NCBI GenBank assembly: GCA_022825665.1
Contig: JAJDWI010000006.1
Span: 1-64,000, forward strand
Length of the DNA stretch: 64,000 nt
Source of the DNA: Candidatus Poribacteria bacterium
GTDB lineage: Bacteria > Poribacteria > WGA-4E > WGA-3G
Direction of reading: 5' to 3'
The translations under genes were made by a program, and so were the position numbers. Below are positions 1 through 8,455 of the stretch, in pieces. Position 1 is the first letter of the stretch. Each line of letters opens with the position of its first letter. The notes beneath the pieces are model-generated. The model ran no database searches. It saw nothing but the letters and a program-made list of their open reading frames with translations, and was not told the DNA's origin.

Positions 1-140
1 AATAACCCTGTTAGTCGGGACTTTGGCAATCCCCTCGGTGTCAAATTTAATTGGCATCTCAGTAGTCTTGGATTAAACCCAAGAAACTTTGCTATAAGCA
101 AAGAAAGAATCCCATGCCTTTAGGCTTGGGAGTATGTCAA
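1..140 (+). mobile_element. IS200/IS605-type right end / omegaRNA-like relic
   Basis: The stretch ends in a short hairpin (111-130, arms CCCAxGCC and GGCxTGGG) preceded by AAAGAAT and followed by AGTATGTCAA. This arrangement is typical of the right end of IS200/IS605-group elements, where the 3' end of the TnpB guide RNA (omegaRNA) lies. No TnpB reading frame is visible in the window, so the element is cut by the window edge or is a solo end. A second, related end occurs at 21431-21566. The family assignment rests on remembered end architecture only. Confidence 0.45.
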
Positions 141-429
141 ATTAATAATAGTATTAGAGTTTCAAATTATGGTTTAATTTATTAGAATTGGTATAATCTT
201 GAAAATTCTGGTTCAGATAAACTGAAATTCTGAAAACTACATAAAACATATTGGATATCTATTGTTCCACTCCCATGATTAATTTCACTTTACATACCAC
301 CACCCGTTAAACTATAACATCATTTCGAAATGAAACTATTTATTGACTCAAATCTGTTTGTAGTCGCGCAATTAATTGCCCAAATCAACGTCAAATGTGT
401 TTATTGCATTTGCCGCCTCGGACATTATC

Positions 430-505
430 GTAGGGGCGAGGTCTCCTCGCCCGTATTCTCACATACAGTCCGTAGGGTCGGAGCGAGCAAAGCAACCTCC
501 GACTT
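430..505. repeat. Dispersed palindromic repeat (GGGCGAGG family)
   Basis: Inverted arms GGGCGAGG and CCTCGCCC around TCT are followed by a second palindrome with arms GTCGGAG and CTCCGAC. Relatives of the first occur at 825-856, 51621-51650, 54385-54415 and 57045-57075. Relatives of the second occur near 54336, 57000 and 59829. The copies lie in both orientations and only between genes, as expected of a REP/MITE-like family. Confidence 0.7.
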
Positions 506-654
506 GCACACTAAAGCCTCGGAGAGGCGACAGGTGTATCAGATGCACCAACGTTTCTCACTAAATTAACGCTTATAGAACAGACAAATTTAAAATCCTT
601 TTGTTTCCATTGTAATCCGAATACTAACGACTGAATATGAAAAAAAACCGAAAA

Positions 655-780
655 GGAAAAACGCACCAAAATGAAAATTTCAAAAAAATCGTACACACCT
701 ATAAACCCAGTTTCAGACTGGTCCAAACCCGAAAACCAAAACGCACCAATGTGCGAAAAACATCCGTTTTTAGTGCGTTT
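655..780 (+). repeat. AT-rich repeat element C (word CGCACC)
   Basis: This copy shares the core CCTATAAACCCAGT with element A (16012-16170) and is more distantly related to two minus-strand copies at 53505-53665 and 53765-54005. It carries CGCACC at 662-667 and 742-747 and the inverted form GTGCG at 751-755 and again near 773. A frame through it resembles the one in the 53505-53665 copy (P-x-NP-x-SDW), but whether it is translated is unknown. Confidence 0.5.
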
Positions 781-824
781 TTTTCGAAGCAATTTTATTC
801 ATATTAGGACATATTCTAACCACC

Positions 825-856
825 GTAGGGGCGGGTCTCCCCGCCCGTATTCAGAC
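825..856. repeat. Dispersed palindromic repeat (GGGGCGGG variant)
   Basis: A shorter member of the family at 430-466: GTAGGGG, then GCGGG and CCCGC arms, then CGTATTC, the same flank as the first copy. Confidence 0.65.
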
Positions 857-912
857 AAAAAAGAGGAAAATTAAAAAAATGCAAAAAATGTCAATTTGTC
901 AATTCTATAACA

Positions 913-941
913 TTGACATTCTTCATATACAATGATATAAT
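913..941 (+). promoter_or_regulatory. Sigma70-type promoter of the TonB receptor gene
   Basis: TTGACA (913-918) and TATAAT (936-941) with a 17-base spacer form a perfect consensus promoter. The start codon of the receptor is 36 bases downstream of the -10 box, giving a short leader. Confidence 0.8.
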
Positions 942-977
942 TCTCATGACTTGTAAATCACTGCCTTAGGATATAAT

Positions 978-2981
978 ATGTCTACCCTCAAGTTTCTCAT
1001 TTTCCACATACTCTTTTTTTATATTTCAAGTTTTCTTTGGGTTAATGCACAGGAAGCCCAAAAACCGGTAGTACTGGAGAAAATTGTTGTTACTCCTGGA
1101 CGATTTACAATTTATGACGGTGCAACACCGCAAATCTCTCTCTCAAAACAGGAGATAGAAAGGTTTCCGTTAATTGACAATGATATAATGCGATCAGGAC
1201 ATGTCTTCCCCGGTGTCATCGCAAGCGACTACAGTGCACGTTTCAGTGTGCGAGGTGGAGAAAAGGATGGTGTCGCCGTTAGATTAGATGGTATGGAGCT
1301 TTATAACCCGTATCATTTACAAGATTTCGGTGGTGCAGTTTCATTGGTTGGACTGGGTTTAATCCAACGTTCAGATTTGTTGATGGGCGGATTCCCAGCA
1401 GAATATGGTCAAAAAATGTCAGGGGTTTTTGACATCTCTACAAAGATGCCAAATACTGAAAAGGTCTCTGCAAATTTCGGACTTGACCTTATCAACGCAA
1501 CCGCTATGGTGGAGGGTCCCCTAACTGAAAAAGGAGGGTGGCTGCTGTCAGCACGCAGAGGATATGTGGACATCATTCTCACACTCATGGATATAGATGA
1601 AAAATACAAGCCACAATACGCTGATGTCTATGGAAAACTTGTGTATCAGTTGACAGATGTGGACACACTCACGCTCAACGGCTTATACGGTTGGGATAAG
1701 AACAGGATACGTATAGAGGACGTGGATAACAATTTGGATTCCCAATATGATAATACTACCGCTTGGTTAAAATGGAGACATACATTTGGCACTTCGCATT
1801 GGACAGATATTTATCTATTTGCTGGAACATCAAGCCAAGAGAGAACAACAAGAGAGACTGATTTTGACAATAGAGATTTCAGATTTATCGGTACAAAAGC
1901 GGAATTAACAGCAAATGTATTTGAGAAACACACTATTCGAAGTGGTATTGAGTGGCGTTGGTTGACTGCACAATATGCTTACGATGTTATGGAACGTATA
2001 GCAGGTGTAAATAATTATAAGCATATACTTGCAGATATTGACGACAATGGGAACGACATCAAATTCTTCTTGCAAGATGAATGGCAAATTCATCCGAAAC
2101 TCGCTGTCAACGTAGGAGGACGTTATGTCGTTCAAAACTATAGAAGACCAGATGTTCAAAACTACGAGATTGGACCTCGTGTTGCAATTGCGGTGCGTCC
2201 GAAGGAGAATTTAGTGTTTCGAGGTGCATGGGGAATCTACCATCAACCTGTTGATCTAATGTCAGTACCAGTTGAGGACGGTATTCAAACCGTTGGATTG
2301 GCGGAGCAGTCTACACATTACATTCTTGGTGGTGAATATAGTCGGAACAATTTTCTTATCAAATTGGAAGGTTACTACAAAAAGTTTGATAATCTTGTGG
2401 GTAGACTTAGAGAATTTGGTCGTCAAACACAGATTTTTACCTCCCCTGAATCCGCAGAGGCAACAGGATTTGATGTCTTCGCAACACAAGCCGTCTCATC
2501 AAGGTTCACATGGGGACTCGGCTACGCGTATGGAATTGCAGAAGAAACATCAGATAGCACAACCATCTATCGGCAATACGACAGACGACATTCTATTTTT
2601 TTGAGCAGTAGCCAGCAGATAACTTCAACATGGCATCTGTATGTTAGTTGGCGTTTTCACACCGGTGATCCAAGAACACCTTTGATTCACGAACTTATAG
2701 ATAATGGGACCGCATGCAACCGACAGTTCGGAGAAACGCATTCTGACCGACTACCACCTTATCACAGTCTTGATTTTCGAATTACAAAACGAAGCCCTTA
2801 TAAACGTTGGACACTCACATGGTATTTCCAAATTTTAAACTTGTATAACCATACCAATGTAGACCAATATGCGTTCAGTGAAGTATTAGATGAGGAAACA
2901 GGTGTAATAGTTGATTGTGCCATTGGAGAGGAACCACTGTTTCCAATTGTTCCCACGTTGGGCATGACGATCACATTTTAG
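978..2981 (+). CDS. TonB-dependent outer-membrane receptor
   Basis: The 667-aa product has a signal peptide (hydrophobic residues 5-22, likely cleavage after WVNA), a TonB-box-like stretch EKIVVTPGR near residue 35, a plug domain (about 45-155, with FSVRGGEKDGVAVRLDGM) and a long beta-barrel region ending in an aromatic residue (TLGMTITF), the usual signal for outer-membrane assembly. It should import a ligand using TonB energy, but the substrate cannot be inferred. AGGA lies 7 bases before the ATG, below a consensus promoter. The rhodanese gene follows after 13 bases and is probably co-transcribed. At 667 aa it is near the size of vitamin B12 or small siderophore receptors, shorter than SusC-type proteins. 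Confidence 0.9.
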   Translation: MSTLKFLIFHILFFYISSFLWVNAQEAQKPVVLEKIVVTPGRFTIYDGATPQISLSKQEIERFPLIDNDIMRSGHVFPGVIASDYSARFSVRGGEKDGVAVRLDGMELYNPYHLQDFGGAVSLVGLGLIQRSDLLMGGFPAEYGQKMSGVFDISTKMPNTEKVSANFGLDLINATAMVEGPLTEKGGWLLSARRGYVDIILTLMDIDEKYKPQYADVYGKLVYQLTDVDTLTLNGLYGWDKNRIRIEDVDNNLDSQYDNTTAWLKWRHTFGTSHWTDIYLFAGTSSQERTTRETDFDNRDFRFIGTKAELTANVFEKHTIRSGIEWRWLTAQYAYDVMERIAGVNNYKHILADIDDNGNDIKFFLQDEWQIHPKLAVNVGGRYVVQNYRRPDVQNYEIGPRVAIAVRPKENLVFRGAWGIYHQPVDLMSVPVEDGIQTVGLAEQSTHYILGGEYSRNNFLIKLEGYYKKFDNLVGRLREFGRQTQIFTSPESAEATGFDVFATQAVSSRFTWGLGYAYGIAEETSDSTTIYRQYDRRHSIFLSSSQQITSTWHLYVSWRFHTGDPRTPLIHELIDNGTACNRQFGETHSDRLPPYHSLDFRITKRSPYKRWTLTWYFQILNLYNHTNVDQYAFSEVLDEETGVIVDCAIGEEPLFPIVPTLGMTITF

Positions 2982-2994
2982 ATGAGAACTGGAC

Positions 2995-3438
2995 ATGTTT
3001 AAGCGTATTAAAGAACTGCTGCATAGAATCTACGAATCAGCCACAATTAACTCACGAGACAATACCATACCACGAGCAGCACCCAGTGTAGAAGAAGCAA
3101 TTCTACCATTTGATCCAGAGGATTATACCATTTATCCGCATGAACTGAAATATATGATAGAGACTGGTAGAGATTTTGTTTTGCTTGATGTTCGGGAAAA
3201 ATGGGAGTATGAACTGGTACACATTGAAGGGGCAGTATCTATTCCACTCGGTGAACTACCGAGAAGGTTCCGAGAACTCACACCGGTAGATGAGATTATC
3301 GTATATTGTCATCACGGTATGAGAAGCCTTGATGCAGCTTGTCTTCTTCAACAACTCGGATTCAAGTCCGTACTCAGTGTAGTCGGTGGGATAGACAAAT
3401 GGGCAATCGAAATTGATCATGACCTACACCGTTATTAG
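2995..3438 (+). CDS. Rhodanese-like domain protein
   Basis: The 147-aa protein has an unrelated N-terminal stretch of about 45 residues and one rhodanese domain (about 46-145). DVREKWEYELVHIEGA, the usual first half of the domain, is followed by the active-site loop CHHGMRS with Cys105 as the expected persulfide-carrying residue. There is no signal peptide, so it is probably cytoplasmic. Single-domain rhodaneses transfer sulfane sulfur; acceptor and donor are unknown here. It sits 13 bases behind the receptor gene, which suggests an operon but does not define a role. Confidence 0.88.
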   Translation: MFKRIKELLHRIYESATINSRDNTIPRAAPSVEEAILPFDPEDYTIYPHELKYMIETGRDFVLLDVREKWEYELVHIEGAVSIPLGELPRRFRELTPVDEIIVYCHHGMRSLDAACLLQQLGFKSVLSVVGGIDKWAIEIDHDLHRY

Positions 3439-3517
3439 TCTGTTAAGGCACAATAAATTGATCAACTACCAACGATTTTGTGGAAACAATCTAAATTGTG
3501 ATGACCAAAAACAGAAA

Positions 3518-3539
3518 GGACAGGTATAAATACCTGTCC
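3518..3539. terminator. Perfect inverted repeat between convergent genes
   Basis: Arms GGACAGGTAT and ATACCTGTCC (10 bp each, 2-base loop) lie between the convergent rhodanese and PII genes. There is no strong T-run on either side, so this may be a member of a dispersed palindrome family rather than a classical intrinsic terminator. Confidence 0.4.
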
Positions 3540-3570
3540 CTACTAATGATATGTTCAACAGAAATAGAAA

Positions 3571-3927
<357 letters not shown>

Positions 3928-3999
3928 CTACGCAAATTGGATAGGATTGTCTTGGCGGATCCAGAGATTCGCCTTAATTAGCCATAAGGTTGTTTTGTT

Positions 4000-4018
4000 A
4001 ACGGATACGTAATCCGTT
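4000..4018. promoter_or_regulatory. Palindrome in the glnB upstream region
   Basis: AACGGAT and ATCCGTT flank ACGTA about 90 bases upstream of glnB. The symmetry is compatible with an operator for a dimeric regulator or a small hairpin. No regulator can be named. Confidence 0.3.
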
Positions 4019-4080
4019 TTTACATAAGGATTAAGGCATCAACTTAAACACGTTTCATTACGAAGCATATTGAGTTAATG

Positions 4081-4191
4081 TGTTGTAGAACCCCGTCCTG
4101 CAAATTAAACAGATAACTACGAGCCAATTTACGCGTTCACCATTTCAACGCACGCGCTTATGTGATGCCTTGCAACAGGGTTCTAACAACA
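4081..4191. other. Long-range inverted repeat downstream of glnA
   Basis: Imperfect arms (4081-4101, TGTTGTAGAACCCC..., and 4172-4191, ...GGGTTCTAACAACA) of about 20 bp enclose some 70 bases between glnA and glnB. It could be a terminator-like structure separating the two genes, a small MITE or a structured RNA. It does not resemble the known glnA (glutamine) riboswitch and lies after glnA rather than before it. Confidence 0.35.
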
Positions 4192-4204
4192 CAATAATCA
4201 TGTC

Positions 4205-5620
4205 CTATATATCGTGATAGAGAAAGAACTCATACGGATGAGGACGCATATTGATTGCATCTACCTCATTTTCACGCTTATAATCGATCCAGACATCAAG
4301 GACATCTTCCGTAAACACATCGCCTTTGAGGAGATATTCGTGGTCATCCTCAAGAGCATCAAGGGCGTCGCCAAGTGATACTGGCGTGGATTCAATCTCA
4401 TCAAGTTCCTCAGGTTCAAGATCGTAGAGGTCCTTATCCAGCGGATCACCAGGATGAATTCTGTTCTGAATTCCATCAAGACCAGCCATCATCAACGCAC
4501 TGAATGCAAGATACGGGTTACAAGATGGATCAGGTGTTCGGAACTCAACTCGCTTAGCCTTTTCACTCTTGGAATACACGGGAATACGAACACAGGCACT
4601 ACGGTTTCTTTGTGAGTAAGCGATATTAACCGGTGCTTCATAACCGGGGACTAACCGTTTATAGGAATTAGTTGTCGGAGCGATGATCGCACATAATGAC
4701 CGGGCATGTGCAAGTAAACCACCGATGTAATAAAGTGCTGTCTCACTTAGAAGTGAGTAACCTTGTGGATCAAAAAAGACATTCTTTCCATCTTTCCATA
4801 AACTTGTGTGCACGTGCATTCCTGAACCGTTGTCTTGGAAAAGCGGTTTTGGCATGAAAGTCGCTACGAGGTTATGTGAACGCGCAACATTCTTAACAAT
4901 ATATTTATACAAAGCAATTTTATCGCCAACAGTGGTTAACGTGTCATAGCGAATGTCAATTTCACCTTGTCCTGCTGTGCCTACCTCGTGGTGATGTACT
5001 TCTACATCTACGCCAGATTCAATAAGCTTTAAGCAGATCTCTGAACGGATATCTTGAAGCGTGTCTGACGGTGGAACGGGGAAATATCCCTCTTTATAGC
5101 GGGGTTTATAACCGAGGTTTGGATTTTCTTCTCGACCAGAATTCCAACTTCCCTCAACGGAATCAACGTGATAAAATCCAGAATTTTGAGTCTGACTGTA
5201 CCTTATATCGTTGAGAAGGTAGAACTCAGCTTCAGGTCCCCAATAACTTATATCAGCGATTCCTGTAGACTGAAGATAAGCCTCCGCTTTCTGCGCAATA
5301 TGCCTTACGTCACGAGTGTAATTTTCCAATGTTATTGGATCTTTGATATTACAGGTAATACTCAACGTTGGTATTTGGCAGACAGGGTCAACCAGTGCAG
5401 TTGCGGGGTCTGGGAATAGCAACATATCACTCTCGTTAATCGCCTGAAAACCACGGATACTTGACCCATCAAAACCGATTCCATCCGTAAACAAGTCCTC
5501 GCTCAATTCATCAACCATAATAGAGAAATGTTGCCACATCCCTGGTAGGTCCATGAATTTTAGGTCAACTATTTTAATATTCTTTTCTTTTGCAAGTGCA
5601 ACCACCTCACTTGGTGTCAT
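4205..5620 (-). CDS. glnA: Glutamine synthetase, type I
   Basis: The product makes glutamine from glutamate, ammonia and ATP as a cytoplasmic dodecamer. Visible family motifs include DGSSIRGF near the N-terminus, the metal/substrate segment VEVHHHEVGTAGQGEID, NGSGMHVHTSLW, and the ATP-binding KRLVPGYEAPVNIAYSQRNR. DLYDLEPEE near the C-terminus contains the tyrosine adenylylated in the GSI-beta subclass. The upstream ATG at 5626 is only 2 bases from AGGAGG, whereas the ATG at 5620 is 8 bases away, so I prefer the latter (471 aa). A sigma54-like promoter lies upstream and glnB downstream. Length is normal for the family. Confidence 0.96.
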   Translation of the reverse strand: MTPSEVVALAKEKNIKIVDLKFMDLPGMWQHFSIMVDELSEDLFTDGIGFDGSSIRGFQAINESDMLLFPDPATALVDPVCQIPTLSITCNIKDPITLENYTRDVRHIAQKAEAYLQSTGIADISYWGPEAEFYLLNDIRYSQTQNSGFYHVDSVEGSWNSGREENPNLGYKPRYKEGYFPVPPSDTLQDIRSEICLKLIESGVDVEVHHHEVGTAGQGEIDIRYDTLTTVGDKIALYKYIVKNVARSHNLVATFMPKPLFQDNGSGMHVHTSLWKDGKNVFFDPQGYSLLSETALYYIGGLLAHARSLCAIIAPTTNSYKRLVPGYEAPVNIAYSQRNRSACVRIPVYSKSEKAKRVEFRTPDPSCNPYLAFSALMMAGLDGIQNRIHPGDPLDKDLYDLEPEELDEIESTPVSLGDALDALEDDHEYLLKGDVFTEDVLDVWIDYKRENEVDAINMRPHPYEFFLYHDI

Positions 5621-5732
5621 TCGCATTTCCTCCTAATAAATCAAATATAAATTATAATATCATAACTCGTGACGTACAATCATATTGAGTTCGCAACTGA
5701 CTTCGTTTCACAAGATTTCTTTGTTTAGATTA

Positions 5733-5749
5733 TGCAAAGTCTATGCCAA
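5733..5749 (-). promoter_or_regulatory. Sigma54-type promoter of glnA
   Basis: On the minus strand TTGGCATAGACTTTGCA has GG and GC separated by exactly 10 bases, matching the -24/-12 pattern (TGGCAc...TTGCa). It lies about 113 bases before the preferred glnA start. An almost identical motif precedes groES (24615-24632). RpoN control of glnA is common in other bacteria. Confidence 0.55.
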
Positions 5750-5784
5750 TAGTAAAACCTCTCGCAGTATTGACATTATACACA

Positions 5785-5813
5785 CTCTCTGATGACAATA
5801 GAATCACAGAGAG
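5785..5813. promoter_or_regulatory. Inverted repeat upstream of the glnA promoter
   Basis: Arms CTCTCTG (5785-5791) and CAGAGAG (5807-5813) lie 35-80 bases upstream of the sigma54-like site. The position would suit an enhancer-binding activator or another regulator. It does not match the NtrC consensus. The rest of 5621-5933 shows no gene. Confidence 0.3.
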
Positions 5814-5933
5814 CATAAGTTTCGTATAGAAACTAAACCGTTGAGAATAAGATGTCTACAAAGGAAAACGCAAGAAAGCGCAACAAAATATGCTAAATTA
5901 TTAGGCATAGAATTGCCCAAATTTTCAGCAGAA

Positions 5934-6527
5934 TCAGGATTCGTTCTTTTTCTTTAATTCAACATCTTCAGCAAATCGACTGGTTTCAGGTCCATCTTGA
6001 CCAGCATATTTATTCGCAGGTTTCAGACGGTAAGGCATACTTGATGGTGATGAAAGTTGTTCAAAAGTAAAAGCACAAATTCGCATACCCGGATAGAGTA
6101 AGACAGGCATCCGTCCGAGATTACCCAACTCCAATGTAGCGTTCCCAACCCAACCAGGATCGAATAGACCAGCGGTACTATGGACAATAATTCCGAGTCT
6201 ACCGACACTGCTTCTGCCTTCAAGCCGTGCCATCACGTCGTCCGCTAATTCCAGTTTTTCATGAGTTGCTGCGAGGACAAACTCACCCGGTTGCATCGTA
6301 AAAGCCTCACCATCAGGCACCTCCACTTTCCGCATCAGATCATCAGCGTCAACCTTTGTCTTTAAATCGATAAACGGGTATTTACTATGCTCAAAAACAC
6401 GAAAGGTATTGCCCAACCTGAAATCAATAGAACAACTTCCTAACTGTGTATCAAAATCTGGATCAGGAGTAATTTTAATTTTCCCTTCGCGTATATATTT
6501 TTCTATGTCAACATTTGATAAAACCAT
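5934..6527 (-). CDS. dcd: dCTP deaminase, probably dUMP-forming
   Basis: The 197-aa protein belongs to the trimeric dUTPase/dCTP deaminase fold: SCSIDFRLGN near residue 32 and the active-site segment EGRSSVGRLGIIVHSTAGLF, followed by DPGWVGNATLELGN. The catalytic general base is expected in the LEL segment. The C-terminal KYAGQDGPETSRF resembles the bifunctional dCTP deaminase/dUTPase enzymes (Mycobacterium-type), which convert dCTP directly to dUMP, rather than the E. coli enzyme. That functional subtype is inference. It supplies dUMP for thymidylate synthesis and stands alone between glnA and the GlcF-like gene. Confidence 0.92.
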   Translation of the reverse strand: MVLSNVDIEKYIREGKIKITPDPDFDTQLGSCSIDFRLGNTFRVFEHSKYPFIDLKTKVDADDLMRKVEVPDGEAFTMQPGEFVLAATHEKLELADDVMARLEGRSSVGRLGIIVHSTAGLFDPGWVGNATLELGNLGRMPVLLYPGMRICAFTFEQLSSPSSMPYRLKPANKYAGQDGPETSRFAEDVELKKKNES

Positions 6528-6638
6528 ATATCAATGTTACCATAATTGACTAAAGATGTCACGTTTTTATTCAGGTAAATCGGTGAAGATTAGAATATAT
6601 AATATTTGAACAAGGATTCTTACATTCAACCTACGATT

Positions 6639-7967
6639 CTATTCCTCCCAATCTTCTGGGGCAACACCGCGATAAGCATAGTCTAAGAGTGTTACAGGGT
6701 GTATTGCTTTCATATCTAAATTATGCTTCTTGATGCCGAGTTGAATCTGAAGTAAGCATCCGGGGTTACCTGTAGCCACAATATCCGCGTCGGTTTCAGC
6801 AATGTGTTCCATTTTCCGTTCAAGTATCTCCTGTGAAAGTTCAGGTTGTGTAATATTATAGATACCCGCGCTACCACAACACCACTCTGATTCTGTCAAC
6901 TCAATTAGTTCAAGTCCCGGTATTGCTTGCAAGACTTTACGTGGTTGTGATTTCACGCGTTGTCCATGTAATAGATGGCAAGGTTCATCGTATGTGACAC
7001 GTTGATGGATTTCACCTTGTGGAGGTATCATCTCAATTTCAGCTAAGAACTCACTGATGTCTCGCATTTTATTGCTGAAATGCTCTGCTTTCTCCGCGTA
7101 AACATTATCGTTTTCAAGTAGTGCCTTATATTCCTTGAGTGTTGCACCACACCCCGCAGAGTTAATAATAATTGCGTCTAATTGTTCCTCTTCAAACGCA
7201 TCAATGTTCTGTTTTGCAAGGTCTGAAGCAAGATCTCGCGAACCGTTGTGCAGGTGCAGCGCACCACAGCAAGTTTGCTTACGCGGTGTAACAACTTCAC
7301 ATCCATTTTCTGCTAACACGCGGATAGTTGCCAAATTAGTTTCCGTAAACATTTGGTTCATGATACACCCAGGAATAAATCCTACTCGATATCGGGTCTC
7401 ACCTACTGCTGGTGTGATGTCCCGTATAGTATATTTGAGATGAGGTGGTGGGATTTTGGGTAGTAACGATTCCATCTGCCCGAGTTGACCCATCAACTTG
7501 AGTATCCCTGATTTTTGGACTAACCACCTAATACCGAGCTTTTGGTAAAGCCACATCAGTTCAAAGATAAGGTCTAATCTTTCTCTATTCGGTAGTATTT
7601 GTTTGAAAACGAGGTTACTCCAGAATCTGTGGCTTGTTGATCTTTGTGCGTTTTGTTCATAAATTGCACGAGCCTGTTCGAGAAGTTCACCGAAGTGGAC
7701 ACCGGAAGGACAAGCGGTTTCACATGCCCTGCAATCCAAGCACCGGTAAATATATTCTGCCCAATCTTCGTTGAGTGGCGTGGCATCATGCGGTTTGAAT
7801 GCACTCCCCATAAGATACAATCGTCCTCTGGGGGAATCGGTTTCTAATCCTAATTCTCGGTAGGTTGGACAGGTAGGTAGGCAGAGACCACAATGGGTAC
7901 ATGCATCCCATTTTTTCCAACTGAAGGTCTCCATGCCAATCAAAGGCTGTGTTTGTAGGTTGGACAT
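6639..7967 (-). CDS. glcF: GlcF-like iron-sulfur (CCG-domain) oxidoreductase subunit
   Basis: The 442-aa protein has two 4Fe-4S ferredoxin motifs, CTHCGLCLPTCP (about residue 22) and CLDCRACETACP (about 75). Two cysteine-rich CCG domains follow: PGCIMN with QTCCGALH, and DEPCHLLHG with EWCCGSAG. This is the architecture of glycolate oxidase subunit GlcF and related lactate/glycerol-3-phosphate dehydrogenase electron-transfer subunits. The flavoprotein partners GlcD and GlcE are not adjacent, so the substrate is uncertain and glcF should be read as the nearest family name. It would pass electrons from a membrane-associated flavoprotein to quinones. Confidence 0.83.
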   Translation of the reverse strand: MSNLQTQPLIGMETFSWKKWDACTHCGLCLPTCPTYRELGLETDSPRGRLYLMGSAFKPHDATPLNEDWAEYIYRCLDCRACETACPSGVHFGELLEQARAIYEQNAQRSTSHRFWSNLVFKQILPNRERLDLIFELMWLYQKLGIRWLVQKSGILKLMGQLGQMESLLPKIPPPHLKYTIRDITPAVGETRYRVGFIPGCIMNQMFTETNLATIRVLAENGCEVVTPRKQTCCGALHLHNGSRDLASDLAKQNIDAFEEEQLDAIIINSAGCGATLKEYKALLENDNVYAEKAEHFSNKMRDISEFLAEIEMIPPQGEIHQRVTYDEPCHLLHGQRVKSQPRKVLQAIPGLELIELTESEWCCGSAGIYNITQPELSQEILERKMEHIAETDADIVATGNPGCLLQIQLGIKKHNLDMKAIHPVTLLDYAYRGVAPEDWEE

Positions 7968-8050
7968 ATCAGGTTTGTTACTTAAGTAATATCACTCCGA
8001 CTCCAGATGTTCATTATCGTTTATAAAATTGTCTTCATTTTACAAGAATA

Positions 8051-8455
8051 TTATCGGTGAAATCTTTCCAATATAATGTGTGTAAACCAAAGCAATACTA
8101 ACAGAATCAAGCCGATTGTGGCAAATATCATACCGTAGGAACTTACTGTACCAGCAAAGGTTTTCTTTATATTATCCCTTCTGCTTTCATTGATCTTATC
8201 AGCAAGTATCCGCTTATCGTAATCCGTCATATTCTTTTTTTGTACAGGTAATATGTCAGATGGCGTGCGTCTGTAAATTCTACTTTTCCACTTTCTGTAT
8301 AGAATACGAAGAATTACCACACAACCCACACTGCCGAATAAGACAGCGACGATAATAAGAATATCTGTAAATGGCAAGAATTCAATCGGATCAACAGGAC
8401 TCGGTTCAGCGTACAAAATCTTACCTATAGTGTAAGCCACTTGAGTTGAGTTCAT
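8051..8455 (-). CDS. Small two-helix membrane protein of unknown function
   Basis: I do not recognise this 134-aa protein. It has two likely membrane helices (about residues 29-51, ILIIVAVLFGSVGCVVILRI, and 104-126, MIFATIGLILLVLLWF) separated by a basic, hydrophilic loop. Its ATG follows the TAA of larE with no gap, so translation is probably coupled and the gene belongs to the def-larE unit. Confidence 0.65.
   Translation of the reverse strand: MNSTQVAYTIGKILYAEPSPVDPIEFLPFTDILIIVAVLFGSVGCVVILRILYRKWKSRIYRRTPSDILPVQKKNMTDYDKRILADKINESRRDNIKKTFAGTVSSYGMIFATIGLILLVLLWFTHIILERFHR

Larger units (their letters stand above)
141..912. other. AT-rich intergenic region with dispersed repeats
   Basis: No convincing gene lies here; the short open frames lack ribosome sites and consist largely of repeat DNA. 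The region holds a fragment related to the CGCGCAATTAATTGC-type repeat near 355-386, two GGGGCGRG-type palindromes, a CTCCGAC palindrome and one AT-rich CGCACC element, each listed separately. Confidence 0.6.
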
